Positions 12,040 through 23,064 are shown, counted from the first letter of the stretch. The stretch is 64,000 nucleotides of DNA from Arcuatula senhousia (GCA_963971305.1 OZ020311.1:3100001-3164000), one strand, 5' to 3'. Notes: generated by a model from the letters alone, not told the origin. Numbers and translations are program-made.

Positions 12040-12275
12040 ATTTTATGAGGCAAAGAAGCAGAGGTACCAATGGGGTATCCGAATATCAAAAGTCCGAAAG
12101 GGCAGAGACAAAACCAGTAAGCACCAACAGGAACGGGACAAAACAGACAACATGTAAAACATGGAAACACAAAATAACTGAATATCAATCAACAACGCGA
12201 ACTCCAGTCGAAACAAGAGTGAACTCAGGTGTTCCGGAAGAGTAAGCAGTTCCTGCTTGCTATAGCACACACAAA
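12040..12275 (-). repeat. PLE 3' tail without RT
   Basis: Minus-strand copy of the tail that follows the PLE RT at 36384. In family orientation it runs from TATAGCAAGCAGGAACTGC through GTTTCCATGTTTTACATG to the terminus GGTACCTCTGCTTCTTT. The RT part is missing, and the break falls near 12270. Confidence 0.8.
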
Positions 12276-12542
12276 GCAAGTAACCTTGTACTTCGTCTTG
12301 AAAGACAATAATGTGTGATTTGATGCACACAAACATGTGGACGCATGCAATTCGTGCAAATTTTTTATGTCATTTTGCCAGTAATTGAACCGCGCACGAA
12401 CTTAACATTATTTTTTTCCCTGATCAATTTAATGCCATATTGCAATTTGTGCAAAAACTGAACAACCACGCTTTACTATTTTTTCCATTTTCGTGCATAT
12501 GAATTGCATATACATGTACCCCCTTTAAAAAATAAAATCTTG

Positions 12543-12791
12543 TCATTTCAACAAAAATGTTAACATATAACAAACGTCGCATGGAATTCGTTCGTGATAA
12601 TTGCACAAACATATAAGATTCCTAATCGTCTCTTTCGCCAAGTCGACGTGGAGGGCTGCTAGCTGCTTTACGTCATAGATTCTTGAATATGCACACATAG
12701 CAGCGCTTTCCACCTGTCGTCCTTCACCTTGCTCCAGAACAGCAAGAAGCGTGTAAAAGCATATTACTGAGTTTGCGTGAAGAGTCCAACT
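12543..12791 (-). CDS. Candidate terminal exon of an unrecognised host gene
   Basis: The minus strand is open in one frame from the proposed acceptor (CAG at 12794-12792, preceded by a TTGTTTGTATTC pyrimidine-rich run) to a TGA at 12545-12543, giving 82 residues. The best protein-like part reads LLAVLEQGEGRQVESAAMC, followed by YSRIYDVKQLAALHVDLAKE. Phase is 0, matching the exon at 13090-13245, about 300 bp upstream on the same strand, and G+C is higher than in the flanks. The last 20 residues look less convincing, so the exon may instead splice out earlier (for example at the GTTTGT after ATAT). No domain recognised; start and end rest on splice-signal reading only. Confidence 0.45.
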   Translation of the reverse strand, partial: SWTLHANSVICFYTLLAVLEQGEGRQVESAAMCAYSRIYDVKQLAALHVDLAKETIRNLICLCNYHERIPCDVCYMLTFLLK

Positions 12792-13089
12792 CTGCACGTT
12801 TTGAATACAAACAAGTAGCTAGTTATATAATATAGTTCTCTTTATTAACAATTATTTGTATTAATAATATATCAATATTAAATTCTCTAATTTTTATCAG
12901 TATGGTGTATTCATTGTTAGATGTTTCTAAGCTTGCTGTCAGATGCTTTAGCAACTTTTCTCTAGTTTTGTTTATCAGCAATCAAAGAATAGGTGTTTAT
13001 GGTCAATTCAAATGCCATAGTCTCATTTTTTTTGTATGCCAGCGTATGTACTTTACGACAAGTAAACCAAAATATTGAAATTCCATTAC

Positions 13090-13245
13090 CAGATCAGAAT
13101 CATTGAGGTCTCCAGTGTTGACGTTGAACATTTGAGATTGAAACCCGTGTGGGTTCTGAGTGGCAAATAGGCCGGCTGCTGCGCCAGTCTTATCGATAAA
13201 TCGGGCCAAGCTGTGCATTCCCCACAGAGCGGCTTGGATGTTTGC
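13090..13245 (-). CDS. Candidate 156-bp internal exon, same gene
   Basis: Reading the minus strand, a branch-site-like TGCTAAC is followed 17 nt later by acceptor AG (13247-13246), then 52 open codons beginning ANIQAALWGMHSLARF, continuing FIDKTGAAAGLFATQNPHGF and ending NVNTGDLNDSDL, and then donor GTAATG at 13089. The length is a multiple of three (phase 0 in and out) and an in-frame stop lies just upstream of the acceptor. All this is typical of a real internal exon. It would join in frame to 12791-12543, giving 134 residues. I do not recognise the protein. A 21-base match to plus-strand sequence at 6079-6099 suggests a paralogous fragment. Upstream exons were not found. Confidence 0.5.
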
Positions 13246-14063
13246 CTCAGGCGGTTGAATGGGTTAGCACTATCATAAAGAATGCCAAGTCTAGTTCACT
13301 TTTGCCCTGTTCATCTACTTGATATATATAGCCTTATTCGTGACGCATTGGAATAAAGCACTAACAAATAACCTAACTAACATTTGGGACTGTAAAGTTT
13401 GCGTTGCTGTTCGGTGGCTGTAGTTTTATATACATGTACTTCATTGCCCACGTCCTTAAATGTTAGAACTTTAACGCTCCCCTTTTCTTGCATAAACCTC
13501 GGCATTTACATGTATTTTTTCCACAAAGGACGTTTCATGGTTAAAACTATGCAAACTAGTTATAAGTATTTTTGTGGAAAAAAGAGTAAAAATAAACATG
13601 TCGGAAGCATGAGTGGGTTGTTTTTGTTCTTTTTTTCTTTTTTTTAAAGAACAAATTGATAATAAATGAAACAAATCATTCAATTTAATAAAAGAAATGT
13701 GCAACGCCCTTCGATAATACGAATTACAAAGCAAATCTGGCAACATATTATTAATCAAAACCCCAAACTGGAAGCCCACGCGTATATCAAATATAACTTT
13801 ACAAAGAATCTGTTACTATGTATACGATTTAAAGAAAAATCCTGTGCTATTGACTTTATGATTAATGGCATGTGACGATATTTTTTTTCCCAAACAGCAT
13901 CTTCAAGTCTAAAAAAATAGATGACAGCGAAGGTCAGTTCTTAGGGGCCAACCTGCTACCTATTTGTTTCGCCTGCAACGAATGTTGCGAAAGGCGAGAC
14001 TTAGGTCTGCTGATTCCGGCGACGACGGCGATGGTGACGGTGGCGGCGGCCACAATTGTTAAA

Positions 14064-14560
14064 GTTTTTGCCTAAGTCTGTTTTATGTGAACAAGTTATG
14101 GTACAACTTTGAGGCTTTAATATTTGGTATGCAGTTGCATTAGCATCAGTACAGATCAATTCCAAGAGAATTTTATCTGTATGCTTCTGCAGTTACGGTC
14201 AACTGACTTTGCGATTTTATATTGATTTGGCCAATATTAATGTTTTTTCTAAAGTCTGTTTAACATGAAGCAGTTTTTGTACACCATTAATATTTGGTAT
14301 GTAGTTGTACTAGCATCAGTGCAGATCAATTTTAAGGACATTTTGTTTGTATGCTCCTGCTGTCAAGGTCTACTGACTATGAGATTTTATACTCATTTTG
14401 CTAGATGTTAATGTTTTTTCTTAGTCTGTTTTATGTGAACAAGTCATGGTACATCATTGATATTTGGTGTACAGTTGCATTTGCATCAACACAGATCAAT
14501 TTCTTGAGTAATTGCAAGAACTGTAGTCACTTATAACTTTTGCATTTTTATTAAACTTCA
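14064..14560 (+). repeat. Tandem repeat, about 170-178 bp unit, three units
   Basis: Units begin near 14071, 14249 and 14420 with AGTCTGTTTTATGTGAACAA (middle unit diverged) and share ATTTGGTATGCAGTTGCAT-like and CAGATCAATT blocks. Spacing of the AGTCTG block is 178 and then 170. The GC-rich lead-in at 13980-14060 has GCGAAAGGCGAGAC, echoed at 14565 as GCGACAGGCGAGAC. Confidence 0.75.
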
Positions 14561-14979
14561 TTGCTGCGACAGGCGAGACATATTTCTGTGTTAACAGTTT
14601 ATTTTCATTGTAAGCATTGTTTAATATTAAAAATTTGAATTGAAGATGGAGACATTGTCTGATGTTTTGGTAAGAAAATTTTTCCTAGTCCAGACCGCCT
14701 AAATATTTGTTCCTTTCCTGCATCTAAATTTTTCTACCTTTACTTATGAAAAAAACCTAGCTTCTTCAATTTAGATGGTCGGTCCATAAGTTATTTGGTA
14801 AAACATGGCCTCATTTAGAACACACTGCTGAGAACTAGAACAGGTCTTAAACTGTCAAAATTTCTCAGGACGTAGAGCACAATATATTAGAATTTTGAAA
14901 ACAATGTTACATAAGCGAACAACAGTTTTAAAGACTTGTATATATGCAAGAGCTGAGTTAAGAGCTGAGTTATATAAGA

Positions 14980-15300
14980 CCTAAAATTAAGTCTTGTTTA
15001 ACTACGTCTAATTTAGAGATCGTCTTTAGGTCGTCCTGAGTACAGGATATATCCCCTGATGGGCCATGTGTAGGGGCACCAAGGGTAAGCTCAGGCACAT
15101 TTGGTCTTACATGCTTTAACCAAATTTATCTGTTATAATTTAAATTTCCATTCAATTAAAACACTTTCTCCCTTGTAATACACTCACATGTTTGGTAATA
15201 ATGTGTGTTGTATGAATAATTATCTATATTGTATTGTCATTTTGTCCCATTGAGGGCCCTTTGATTGGAATAAAATACTTATACTTATGCTTATACTTAT
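14980..15300 (+). repeat. LINE 3' UTR and tail
   Basis: Ends with GGAATAAAATACTTATACTT and further CTTATA units, the typical 3' tail of bivalve non-LTR elements; the preceding ATTGAGGGCCCTTTGATTGG is the stem-like box seen before other tails in this window. No RT coding remains, so the copy is severely 5'-truncated. Confidence 0.65.
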
Positions 15301-16184
15301 ATATATGACGGATGATCTTGGTTTAATTAGCTCAAATGTGGGTCCGGGGACTGAAAACCCCTCCGCCTTTGGAAATTCTGTAATTTTTGTACAGATTTTC
15401 GGGATAACTGAGCTGAAACCCTCTTCCATCCGGGAATCTAGGTGGAACTTCTTGATTCACTCCAGGCCTGCGTTTTCAAACATGTCGATAATAATTAGGG
15501 CTCCATCAGATTGAAGAAGAGTGAAGAATCACAGCTAAAAAAAGAGGAGCTATGATCTTCTGTGTATCTAATTGTACATATTTTGTTATAAATACATATA
15601 GGGGCTTTTTGGTAACCCACTTTCATTAACGTGTGAATGTTCATATAAATTTCCGGCTAATTATCAATGATCTTTCAAAACAAATGAAGCTTGTTTACTT
15701 TAGCATGTTTAATCCTCATTTATTTTCACATTGACCCACAAGCCTACTTTAATAAACCTACGTACATATGGAAACACATTCATAATTGAAAGATTTTTTC
15801 CGCATAACCTTGAGTTTACTCCAACCCAAGGGATTTCATCAGTGAAGGACAAATCTATTTCGCATAAACAATCTGAAGAAAAAAAAAGATAATTTGAGTT
15901 AATGTTTTAATAAGGTTATTCAAAAATAAACTAAAGCCCACTACCCGAGCCACTACCAAAACGAAGACGGGGAATGAAGGTTTCATTCAGAATAAAATCA
16001 TGAGTGCTTATTTCTATCGAAGGCCTGCTTTCAGTTTCAATTATAAGGGCTAAAATAGTAAGCAAATTCTCAAAAACTGATTTTTCAAACCAATTACGAT
16101 ACCAGCAAAAACAAGCAAGATTTTCTATTTAATGTTTTGAAACCTTTATTTGTAAGCTGCATTTCAGGCTACGTTAGTGCTAAT
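15301..16184. other. Non-coding interval
   Basis: No supported gene. An open frame at 15287-15514 overlaps the LINE tail and has no recognisable motif. Confidence 0.45.
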
Positions 16185-16187
16185 TAA

Positions 16188-16426
16188 GGGACGGACCATT
16201 TAAATTGAAAGGGGGGCTGGTTTTTTTTTTGTCAGGAAATTTTTTGTTACTTGTCGCGACTGATTTTTTTCATTATTAGCTTAGTTTATATAGCAGAAAT
16301 CCATCTTCAGAATATTTTTTTTCTTACCCTCTGCTGTCGAAATATTTTTTTCATTAGAAGTCATTTTCAGAATATTTATTTTAAGAAAAAAAACCAAGCC
16401 CCCCCCCCTTTTAATTGGTCAGTCCC
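16188..16426. mobile_element. Tourist-like (PIF/Harbinger) MITE 1
   Basis: Bounded by imperfect inverted termini beginning GGGACGGACCATTTAA on the left and its complement on the right (ending GTCAGTCCC), and flanked by TAA on both sides (16185-16187 and 16427-16429). A 3-bp TWA duplication is the hallmark of PIF/Harbinger elements. The interior is T-rich with AATATTTTTTTTC repeats and has no transposase. Confidence 0.8.
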
Positions 16427-16429
16427 TAA

Positions 16430-17700
16430 TTCCATAGAGTATGATATTTGGATTGCTGAAATTTGAATGCCCCAATTGGTACATCTCGATTTAAGCGTTT
16501 ATTGAACTTAAAAAAAAACAAAAGAAGAAATTCTAACATATATGTTTTATTTCTCGTTCCAGCTGGTTTTTTCCTTTGTGGTTAAGATAATCAGCTTGAG
16601 TTTCGCTATTTTTGTCGTACTTCTTCGCACTGTGTTATGCTTTTAAGACAAACCAATAAACAAGATCCTTACAATTAAAACGATCTTCACCGTGTTATTT
16701 GAAAATTATCTTTAAATAGAACCTGGAATTTTTCTGAATTCTAAGTGGGATGCCGATTAAGGTTCTAAAAAAATCAATTCTTGAGGTTGAAGCGAAAGTT
16801 TCTCACGGTTTTAGAGGATCAATTATCCAAAGTATAATTTTGTGTGTGTAATTAAATGAAACAATTAACTGTTTTTATTAATTTTCATAAACAAATAGGG
16901 ACGTCAATTTACTCGAATTTTCCCAAGGGAACATATTTTCTCAAGAGAACCTTTTTTTAAAGGTAGAAACGTTTTAAAGAATTTCCGTTTTCTCTTTGAA
17001 ATACTTCCATGTGAAGTGTTTTCAATTCGTTTGTCATTGAAATATATTAAATATTTTAAGATCATGGAAAAAGTCTTTGAGTCATCTTATCAAACAGAAA
17101 ACATCCCGAATTAGAACATTTTTAAAATGTTTTTAATTTTTTTTTTATTTTTACTTTTTTACAATTTAATAATATAATCGGAGCTTACCAAATAGCATTA
17201 AGGCTGAACTAGGATTTCCGGGGCATACCTGAGACTAAAATGAAGTAACGGCATGGGCTCTGAGACGCTCAAGGTCCAGCTGGTGGGGGTCCAGGGGAGC
17301 GAAGCCCCTCCACCGAAGATAGCGTTTTAGAGCATCTTTTAAATTTTACTTGTATTGATTTTGTCTCAAAATCAACCATTAAATATTGAGTTTTTTGCAT
17401 AATGAGACACGGAATATATTAATTTTGAATACATCGAGGTTTTTGGAGAAAGTTTAGGCAATCACTGCAGTTTTTTAACGGAAAAATGTATGTTAACATA
17501 TTAGTCATATCTTGAGGTGAGATTTTTGGAAAAGGAGTACGTACTCCAAGGGGCACACACTATAACTCTCTGTCCGCCGACTGTTTTCATATCCTTACGA
17601 GACTGATTTATCCGGGAACTCTTCAAATACAAGATGAAGAAATAAAGCTGGATTCTTTAATCTCGCTTTCAGCTACATTTATGATGTCCTTTCAGCCAAA
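16430..17700. other. Non-coding interval
   Basis: A+T-rich, no gene supported. A GC-rich patch at 17210-17330 (GGGGGTCCAGGGGAGCGAAG) resembles the patch at 20700-20760 just inside the hAT element and may be a remnant of the same kind. Confidence 0.45.
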
Positions 17701-17974
17701 AACGCTTCGTTTTAATTTTGAACACCCATGAAGGTTAGCGCTGCTGGTGGAGTTTTAATTCCCCGAGGTTAGCCCGCTCCGGCACCAACACTTTTGTGTT
17801 GGAGAACACAACAAAGCTTTAAATTATCCGTTTAAATTTCAAAATCGACTAAACCCTAAGGTTCTTCCTACCCCAGACATAGGTTGATCATCTTGCCCAG
17901 TTCGGTATTTTTGGTTATGTTATATGCTCTTCATAATCATTTATGTTTTTGGCTTTTTCAATATTTTTGGCAGA

Positions 17975-18018
17975 GCGCCTCTGATGAGTCTTGTAAAGAC
18001 GAAACGCGCGTCAGGCGT
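17975..18018 (+). ncRNA. Type I hammerhead ribozyme, unit 1
   Basis: Stem I GCGCCT (17975-17980) pairs with AGGCGT (18013-18018, one G-U). Core CTGATGA at 17981-17987. Stem II GTCTT/AAGAC with loop GTA. Core GAAA at 18001-18004. Very short stem III within CGCGCG, then cleavage triplet GTC ending at 18012. All conserved core bases are present. Confidence 0.9.
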
Positions 18019-18336
18019 AGCAAAATTTACTGTCTGGAACTTTGTTTTCATTTTGATTTTGAACACCCGTGAAGGTTAGCACTGCTGGTTGAGTTTTAAT
18101 TCCCCGAGGTTAGCCCGCTCCGGCACCAACACTTTTGTGTTGGAGAACACAACAAAGCTTTAAATTATCCGTTTAAATTTCAAAATAGACTAAACCCTAA
18201 GGTTCTTCCTACCCCAGACATAGGTTGATCATCTTAGTTTTAATTTGGTTGCCCAGTTCGGTATTTTTGGTTATGTTATATGCTCTTCATAATCATTTAC
18301 CGGTATGTTTTTGGCTTTTTCAATATTTTTGGCAGA

Positions 18337-18380
18337 GCGCCTCTGATGAGTCTTGTAAAGACGAAACGCGCGTCAGGCGT
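18337..18380 (+). ncRNA. Type I hammerhead ribozyme, unit 2
   Basis: Same 44-nt motif as unit 1, identical in all stems and core; CTGATGA at 18343-18349, GAAA at 18363-18366, predicted cleavage after 18374. Confidence 0.9.
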
Positions 18381-18692
18381 AGCAAAATTTACTGTCTGGA
18401 ACTTTGTTTTCATTTTGATTTTGAACACCCGTGAAGGTTAGCACTGCTGGTGGAGTTTTAATTCCCCGAGGTTAGCCCGCTCCGGCACCAACACTTTTGT
18501 GTTGGAGAACACATCAAAGCTTTAGATTATCCGTTTAAATTTCAAAATTGACTAAACCCTAAGGTTCTTCCTACCCCAGACATAGGTTGATCATCTTAGT
18601 TTTAATTTGGTTGCCCAGTTCGGTATTTTTGGTTTTGTTATATGCTCTTCATAATCATTTATGTTTTTGGCTTTTTCAATATTTTTGGCAGA

Positions 18693-18736
18693 GCGCCTCT
18701 GATGAGTCTTGTAAAGACGAAACGCGCGTCAGGCGT
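18693..18736 (+). ncRNA. Type I hammerhead ribozyme, unit 3
   Basis: Same motif again; CTGATGA at 18699-18705, GAAA at 18719-18722, predicted cleavage after 18730. The array homology stops about 35 bp downstream. Confidence 0.9.
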
Positions 18737-18770
18737 AGCAAAATTTACTGTCTGGAACTTGTCATTTTAA

Positions 18771-20030
18771 TTTTGCTAGATGGATTCCTTCAACTTTTCC
18801 TAGAATTATAGATAAAAAAGAACCACCGAACCTTCTTGCTTTACGTCTGTAATGGATTGCATCTCAAATTTGATAAGTACAAAAAAAAATATAGTATATG
18901 AGTCGATTTTAAATTTTCAAATTATTATAATTTTCCTAACCTGAAAAGTAACATACCCACTTCATCGGCATACGGGGATGTATAATAATTCCCAGAATTA
19001 TTCGATATGCAAAGGTTTGTGCAAATTTTCTAACGGCTGCTGCACACCTGGAACTGCTTACCGTTTTGAAACAAATGATGAATGACATGCGGTTGCATCC
19101 ATTAAACATTTTGTTATTTGGTTGTATAATTTTTCAATGTAAACAAAATGTTGGTTTTTTTGTTTATCAATTTTTATTGTTTTTAATTATGATTTTTTAA
19201 GATACCCAAAAGGTTTTCTTCATTTTTATGATTTTCTGTAGATCAGCTAAAAAAGTTATCGAGTCATATTTAGGGAGCGGCAATTTAGTTTTTATATGGG
19301 GAAAAGGGGGGCTATGGTGTAATTCGACATAAAAAGGCAGGATGCCAAAACTCAGGAAATAAGAAGAAAAAAAAAGGCAGGACAGGGCACAGGATTAAAA
19401 AAAGGCAGGATGGTGTTTTGGTTTAAAATTCATTAAATGAAAATGCAGGACGAAATAAATATCAATAACCCGTAAAATCAAGTGATTGTTCCCTTATCAT
19501 TTGTTAATATCATTTTCAACCGTTTTACGCATTCTAACGAATATTTTTTGGGGGCAAATATTTATAATATTTTGAATTATTTGGTAAAATCCGTATCAAA
19601 ACTCTTATCTACATCAACCAGGTTGTAACAAGGAAAGTTGCTACCTTATTTTCCCCATATTTGCTATCAAATTATATTTTTTGGATTTATTAAATCACAT
19701 CACTGCATGCCTTCATCATGACCCCGATCCGTGTGTATCACAATCTTTGGAATTTCCCCATCTTAAACCAAGATGACGCACCCTTTCACGACGTTTATAA
19801 TGATTTGATGAGAGATTGTACAAAACAAATTTAACAGAGTTTTTAACACTAAAATGTCATTTGATTTTAACAAAATTAATGGTTTAAAAATGGTGATTGA
19901 ACTGTCAAACAATGACGGGGGGTTTTATTTTTTCTATGCCCAGGACACTTACGTAATTTCTTATGACTAAGCTAGAACCAAATGCAAAAAAAAACAAAAA
20001 AAAAAAAAAAAAAAACAAAAACAAAACGAA
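18771..20030. other. Non-coding interval with low complexity
   Basis: No gene. At 19330-19420 AAAAAGGCAGGA-like units recur three times. A long A-rich run with occasional C lies at 19986-20030. Confidence 0.5.
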
Positions 20031-20034
20031 CAGC

Positions 20035-20145
20035 GATCGCTGCCTGGTCTCATAAGAGGCTACTAGCGATTGTCCATTGTGGGTTTTCTAAATTACCGCT
20101 TGCTTTGTGAGCTGTGTTGCTTACACTTATTCTACATCACATAAT
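20035..20145 (+). repeat. Dispersed repeat A, partial
   Basis: Contains GATTGTCCATTGTGGGTTTT and ACACTTATTCTACATCACAT, matching the distal part of repeat A. It follows the A-rich run at 19986-20030. Confidence 0.6.
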
Positions 20146-20466
20146 TTTCTATTATTTATCCACAAGATTTCCAAGAGCTTATAGAGATACAGTACGCATA
20201 TCGCCAGTTATCAATGTTTCAACCATTTTTTTTGAGGGAGTTTGCATTTTAAAATTAAAACAAAGCCATGCTATTACATTTCTTATTTCTTTTGTGTAAG
20301 GTTACATCTCTATAAATATTTGATATCAAAGCAGACAGTGTTTCCGAAATGAATTATCTTTTATTTCTACAATTTTGTTTACAAATAAAAAAAATCTTTT
20401 AATATCTCTCCAAGATAGTAAGCTTTATTTTTTCACCAAGTCGTCTCGTCTATCTGTGACTCTTTC

Positions 20467-20645
20467 ATGACTGGATTTGAATTAAATGCATTTTATTTAG
20501 ACCATGGGCCAATTGCAGAACAGCGAGCAGCGCCTTCTGGCCACGTTGAAGACTGCTGGCGGTTGTCCATTGTTTTTTTTTCTGAATTTCCGCTTGATTG
20601 TGAGCTGTGTCGCGTACACTTATTCCACATCTCATTATTTTCTAT
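20467..20645 (+). repeat. Dispersed repeat A, partial
   Basis: Reads CATTTTATTTAGACCATGGG, then CAGAACAGCGAGCAGCG and GTGTCGCGTACACTTATTCC, the distal two thirds of repeat A. The hAT derivative starts a few bases downstream. Confidence 0.7.
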
Positions 20646-20651
20646 CATTAT

Positions 20652-22130
20652 CAGGGGCGTAGCTAGACCTATCCTCATTCTACGCAAAGTGATAAAAATG
20701 GGTCCAGGGCAAGGCCTAGATGGGGGGTCTGGGGGGCGGAGCCCCCCGGAAGCTACAGGATTTTAGCGAAATTGAGCAATTTCATGACTGAAAATCATTA
20801 TCTGTATTAAATTTTGTCCTACAAAATATGAATATTAAAACATAACCTTATTTGTATCCTGAATAAAATTTGGAAAAAAAATGATGGTAAAACTAATGGA
20901 TCAAATTGTGTTTTTGCTGTATGTATTATCATTATGCATTGGAAAAAAAATAAAGACGGCTCTATTTTGATTGTTCACTTCAAGTTGTCACACGGTGAAG
21001 GTCTATAATATGTTAGTTTTCTGAATGTGAAAAGAAAGGTATACCAAAGACAAATCAGCTATGGGATGGACAATAAAACAAAAATGAAACAACATTTTTT
21101 AACACTCGATTTTTTTAATTTCACGCTCCATATAGACGTTCAGTAAACCAAGTCCAGACAATCGTCCAGCTGTCATGGTGTTACGGCGATAATTTTTAAC
21201 TCGGCGCATGGAGCTAAACGAGCGTTCAGCAATTGCTGTAGATACGGGCATACAAGCAAATATGTTCAAAATAATATACACGGCTGGTTGGACGGACGAA
21301 CCGGGGGACAAACCAACAGACAAAAAAAACTATATATTCTCTAACCACTTCTGTTTATTATTTTTTTGTATAAATGAATCTTATACACAACACAAACGAC
21401 TTCACACAAGAATAAAGAAATGATTACAGTGTTTAGGGATTTAGAAAGAAAACGCTTTTATCATCTTATGCAGACTTGTTTCATGGGAGGGACTGAACTC
21501 CGACAGAATAATAGACGGACGGACCGATAGACTTGTAAACGGAGTTATAGCTGTTGATTAAGATGTTGGTAAAAATGATTAAGACGGATGACTATTCAAA
21601 CAAAGAGATGGACTATTCATTTTAGCCAAGACTAGTAGAAAGACTGTTTATTAATGATTTTTTTTAAATCATATTATTAATGATTACATCATGTAAATAA
21701 TATTATATACCTGGCTGGAAAATTGTATTGGTGAACACTTTCCCACCTCAAAGTTAGGACTTTGTAATTGTCATCGTCCGTCAAGGAACAATGCCCAGTC
21801 TTTAATATATCTGGGTATGGTGTTGACAAATCTTACGAGTCACTATAAGGCTCATCGACGATGATGAAGCAACTTTAAATTTTGTGAATTCTCAAACTTT
21901 CCTTTTAAAAAGGTATACGGAAAAGATAAAAAAAAATCCGGAATTAATAGTGCCAATACCCTGGATTACTTTATTGAGTTTATTACATTATCATTATGTA
22001 TGAAAAAGGATTCATCGCTTGTCGCATAAAGACATATATGTTGTTATCTAAAAAAAAGCACATATTAATTTTTGGTACTTTTTCCGAAAGTACGCAAGTG
22101 CGTATTTGCGTATAGGCAGCTACGCCCCTG
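20652..22130 (-). mobile_element. hAT transposon deletion derivative
   Basis: 1479 bp bounded by inverted termini CAGGGGCGTAGCTA and its near-complement GCAGCTACGCCCCTG, the CAGGGGCG start being typical of hAT elements. Just inside the left end is the GC-rich run GGGGGTCTGGGGGGCGGAGC. The minus strand keeps only the C-terminal end of a transposase (21099-21290). The 8-bp target duplication expected for hAT is not recognisable, so the insertion is old or its ends are mutated. Confidence 0.8.
21099..21290 (-). pseudogene. hAT transposase C-terminal dimerisation domain (fragment)
   Basis: The minus strand encodes MPVSTAIAERSFSSMRRVKN followed by YRRNTMTAGRLSGLGLLNV, the signature of the hAT C-terminal dimerisation region, close to the usual PVSTA-AERSFS-RLSGLALLNIH pattern. 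It ends with a normal stop at 21099, but the RNase H-like catalytic domain and the zinc finger that should precede it are absent, so this is a remnant after internal deletion. Residues upstream of QPAVYIILNIF do not look like hAT. Confidence 0.8.
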
Positions 22131-22616
22131 AATTATTTTGGTATACTTTTCCCTATGCATATAATTGGTTATGACCTTAAAACTACGTTTAATGTTTACT
22201 TTTTCTTTCCATATCCAGTGTGTTCTTTTCAAACTGTTCGATTTATTGTTTGCTAATTTAATGTATATAACTTTAAAATGAGATGGTTTAATATTATTTC
22301 ATGTTTAAAATTGCGTGTTTGCGTGAAAGTATGCAGTTTAAGGCCAACAATCTGAGCATTATCGTAACAATTACCGATTGAAAATATTTTTCCTGACCTG
22401 GATTAACCCTATAAGACTGTTTACGTCTGAAATTCGTGCCAACTTATCACTGAGGAATTTTTATGAACAAATGTATTAACTATTTCACCAATGAAATAAA
22501 TTGAATTTTTACTTTTCCTTTTCGTCAGCTATGGCTTCTAGCAACCTTCTGGCTGTGTTATATTTTTAGATTTTCTCATTTATGTTTTGCTTTGACCGAT
22601 ATAGTATTATTTTGCT

Positions 22617-22645
22617 TTAAAAATATATATATATATATATATAAA
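22617..22645. repeat. AT microsatellite
   Basis: Alternating TA run within 22622-22642, flanked by A-rich sequence. Confidence 0.8.
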
Positions 22646-22663
22646 ACTGTAGTGATAGACAAT

Positions 22664-22800
22664 ACAGAGATGTGGAACAATTGTACCCGACACAACCAAC
22701 ATAAAGAAACAAACAATTTAAAAAATCACAATGGAAAACAGCCAGCAGTCTTCAACGTGACCAAAGGCTGCTGCTCGCCGTCTTGCATATCACCAGCCCA
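22664..22800 (-). repeat. Dispersed repeat A, partial
   Basis: Minus-strand copy containing the complements of CACATCTC, GTGTCGCGTACACTTATTCC (diverged) and GTTTTCCATTGTGATTTTTT. Confidence 0.65.
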
Positions 22801-22947
22801 TTCTTGATTTGAGTGCAGTTTCTGTTAAAAAAAGGTAAACAAATATTGATTGTATATGATACAAATCAGTGGTGGGTCCAAAAACTTAGAAAGAGGGGAA
22901 CTGGCTGGTTAAAGGGGTTCACTTTGGTCATGCTTCAATGATTTCTA

Positions 22948-22987
22948 GGGTGTCTGATGAAGGTTAATCCAAAAGGGCTTCACACGC
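22948..22987 (+). ncRNA. Decayed hammerhead-like motif
   Basis: GGGTGT, CTGATGA (22954-22960), AGGTTAATCC, AAAA in place of GAAA, GGGCTTC, then ACACGC. GTGT pairs with ACAC in the stem I position and TTC sits in the cleavage position, but G12 of the core is lost. It lies at the left junction of the insert. Confidence 0.35.
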
Positions 22988-23064
22988 AGTGAAATTCTGC
23001 TTTTGTGCATTTATCAAAATCATTTCAATATGTGGATCGTGTCTTTCTGACACATATTCCATAT

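Larger units (their letters stand above)
17711..18770 (+). mobile_element. Retrozyme array: three tandem units with hammerhead ribozymes
   Basis: Three head-to-tail copies of a repeat, each holding one hammerhead. Distances between predicted cleavage sites (after 18012, 18374 and 18730) are 362 and 356 bp, in the 170-400 nt range reported for animal retrozyme circular RNAs. The unit body includes GAACACCCGTGAAGGTTAGC, CCGAGGTTAGCCCGCTCC and GTTCTTCCTACCCCAGACAT. Unit 1 lacks about 17 bp near 17895; unit 2 has a 6-bp insertion near 18300. There is no protein coding; the short frames in each unit are artefacts. Retrozymes are non-autonomous and are thought to move by reverse transcription of RNA circles. 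Near identity between units implies recent amplification. Confidence 0.88.

Noticed and set aside
17884..18811. Three tandem short open frames, 62-74 codons
   Set aside because: They are readings through the non-coding retrozyme units and include the ribozyme itself.
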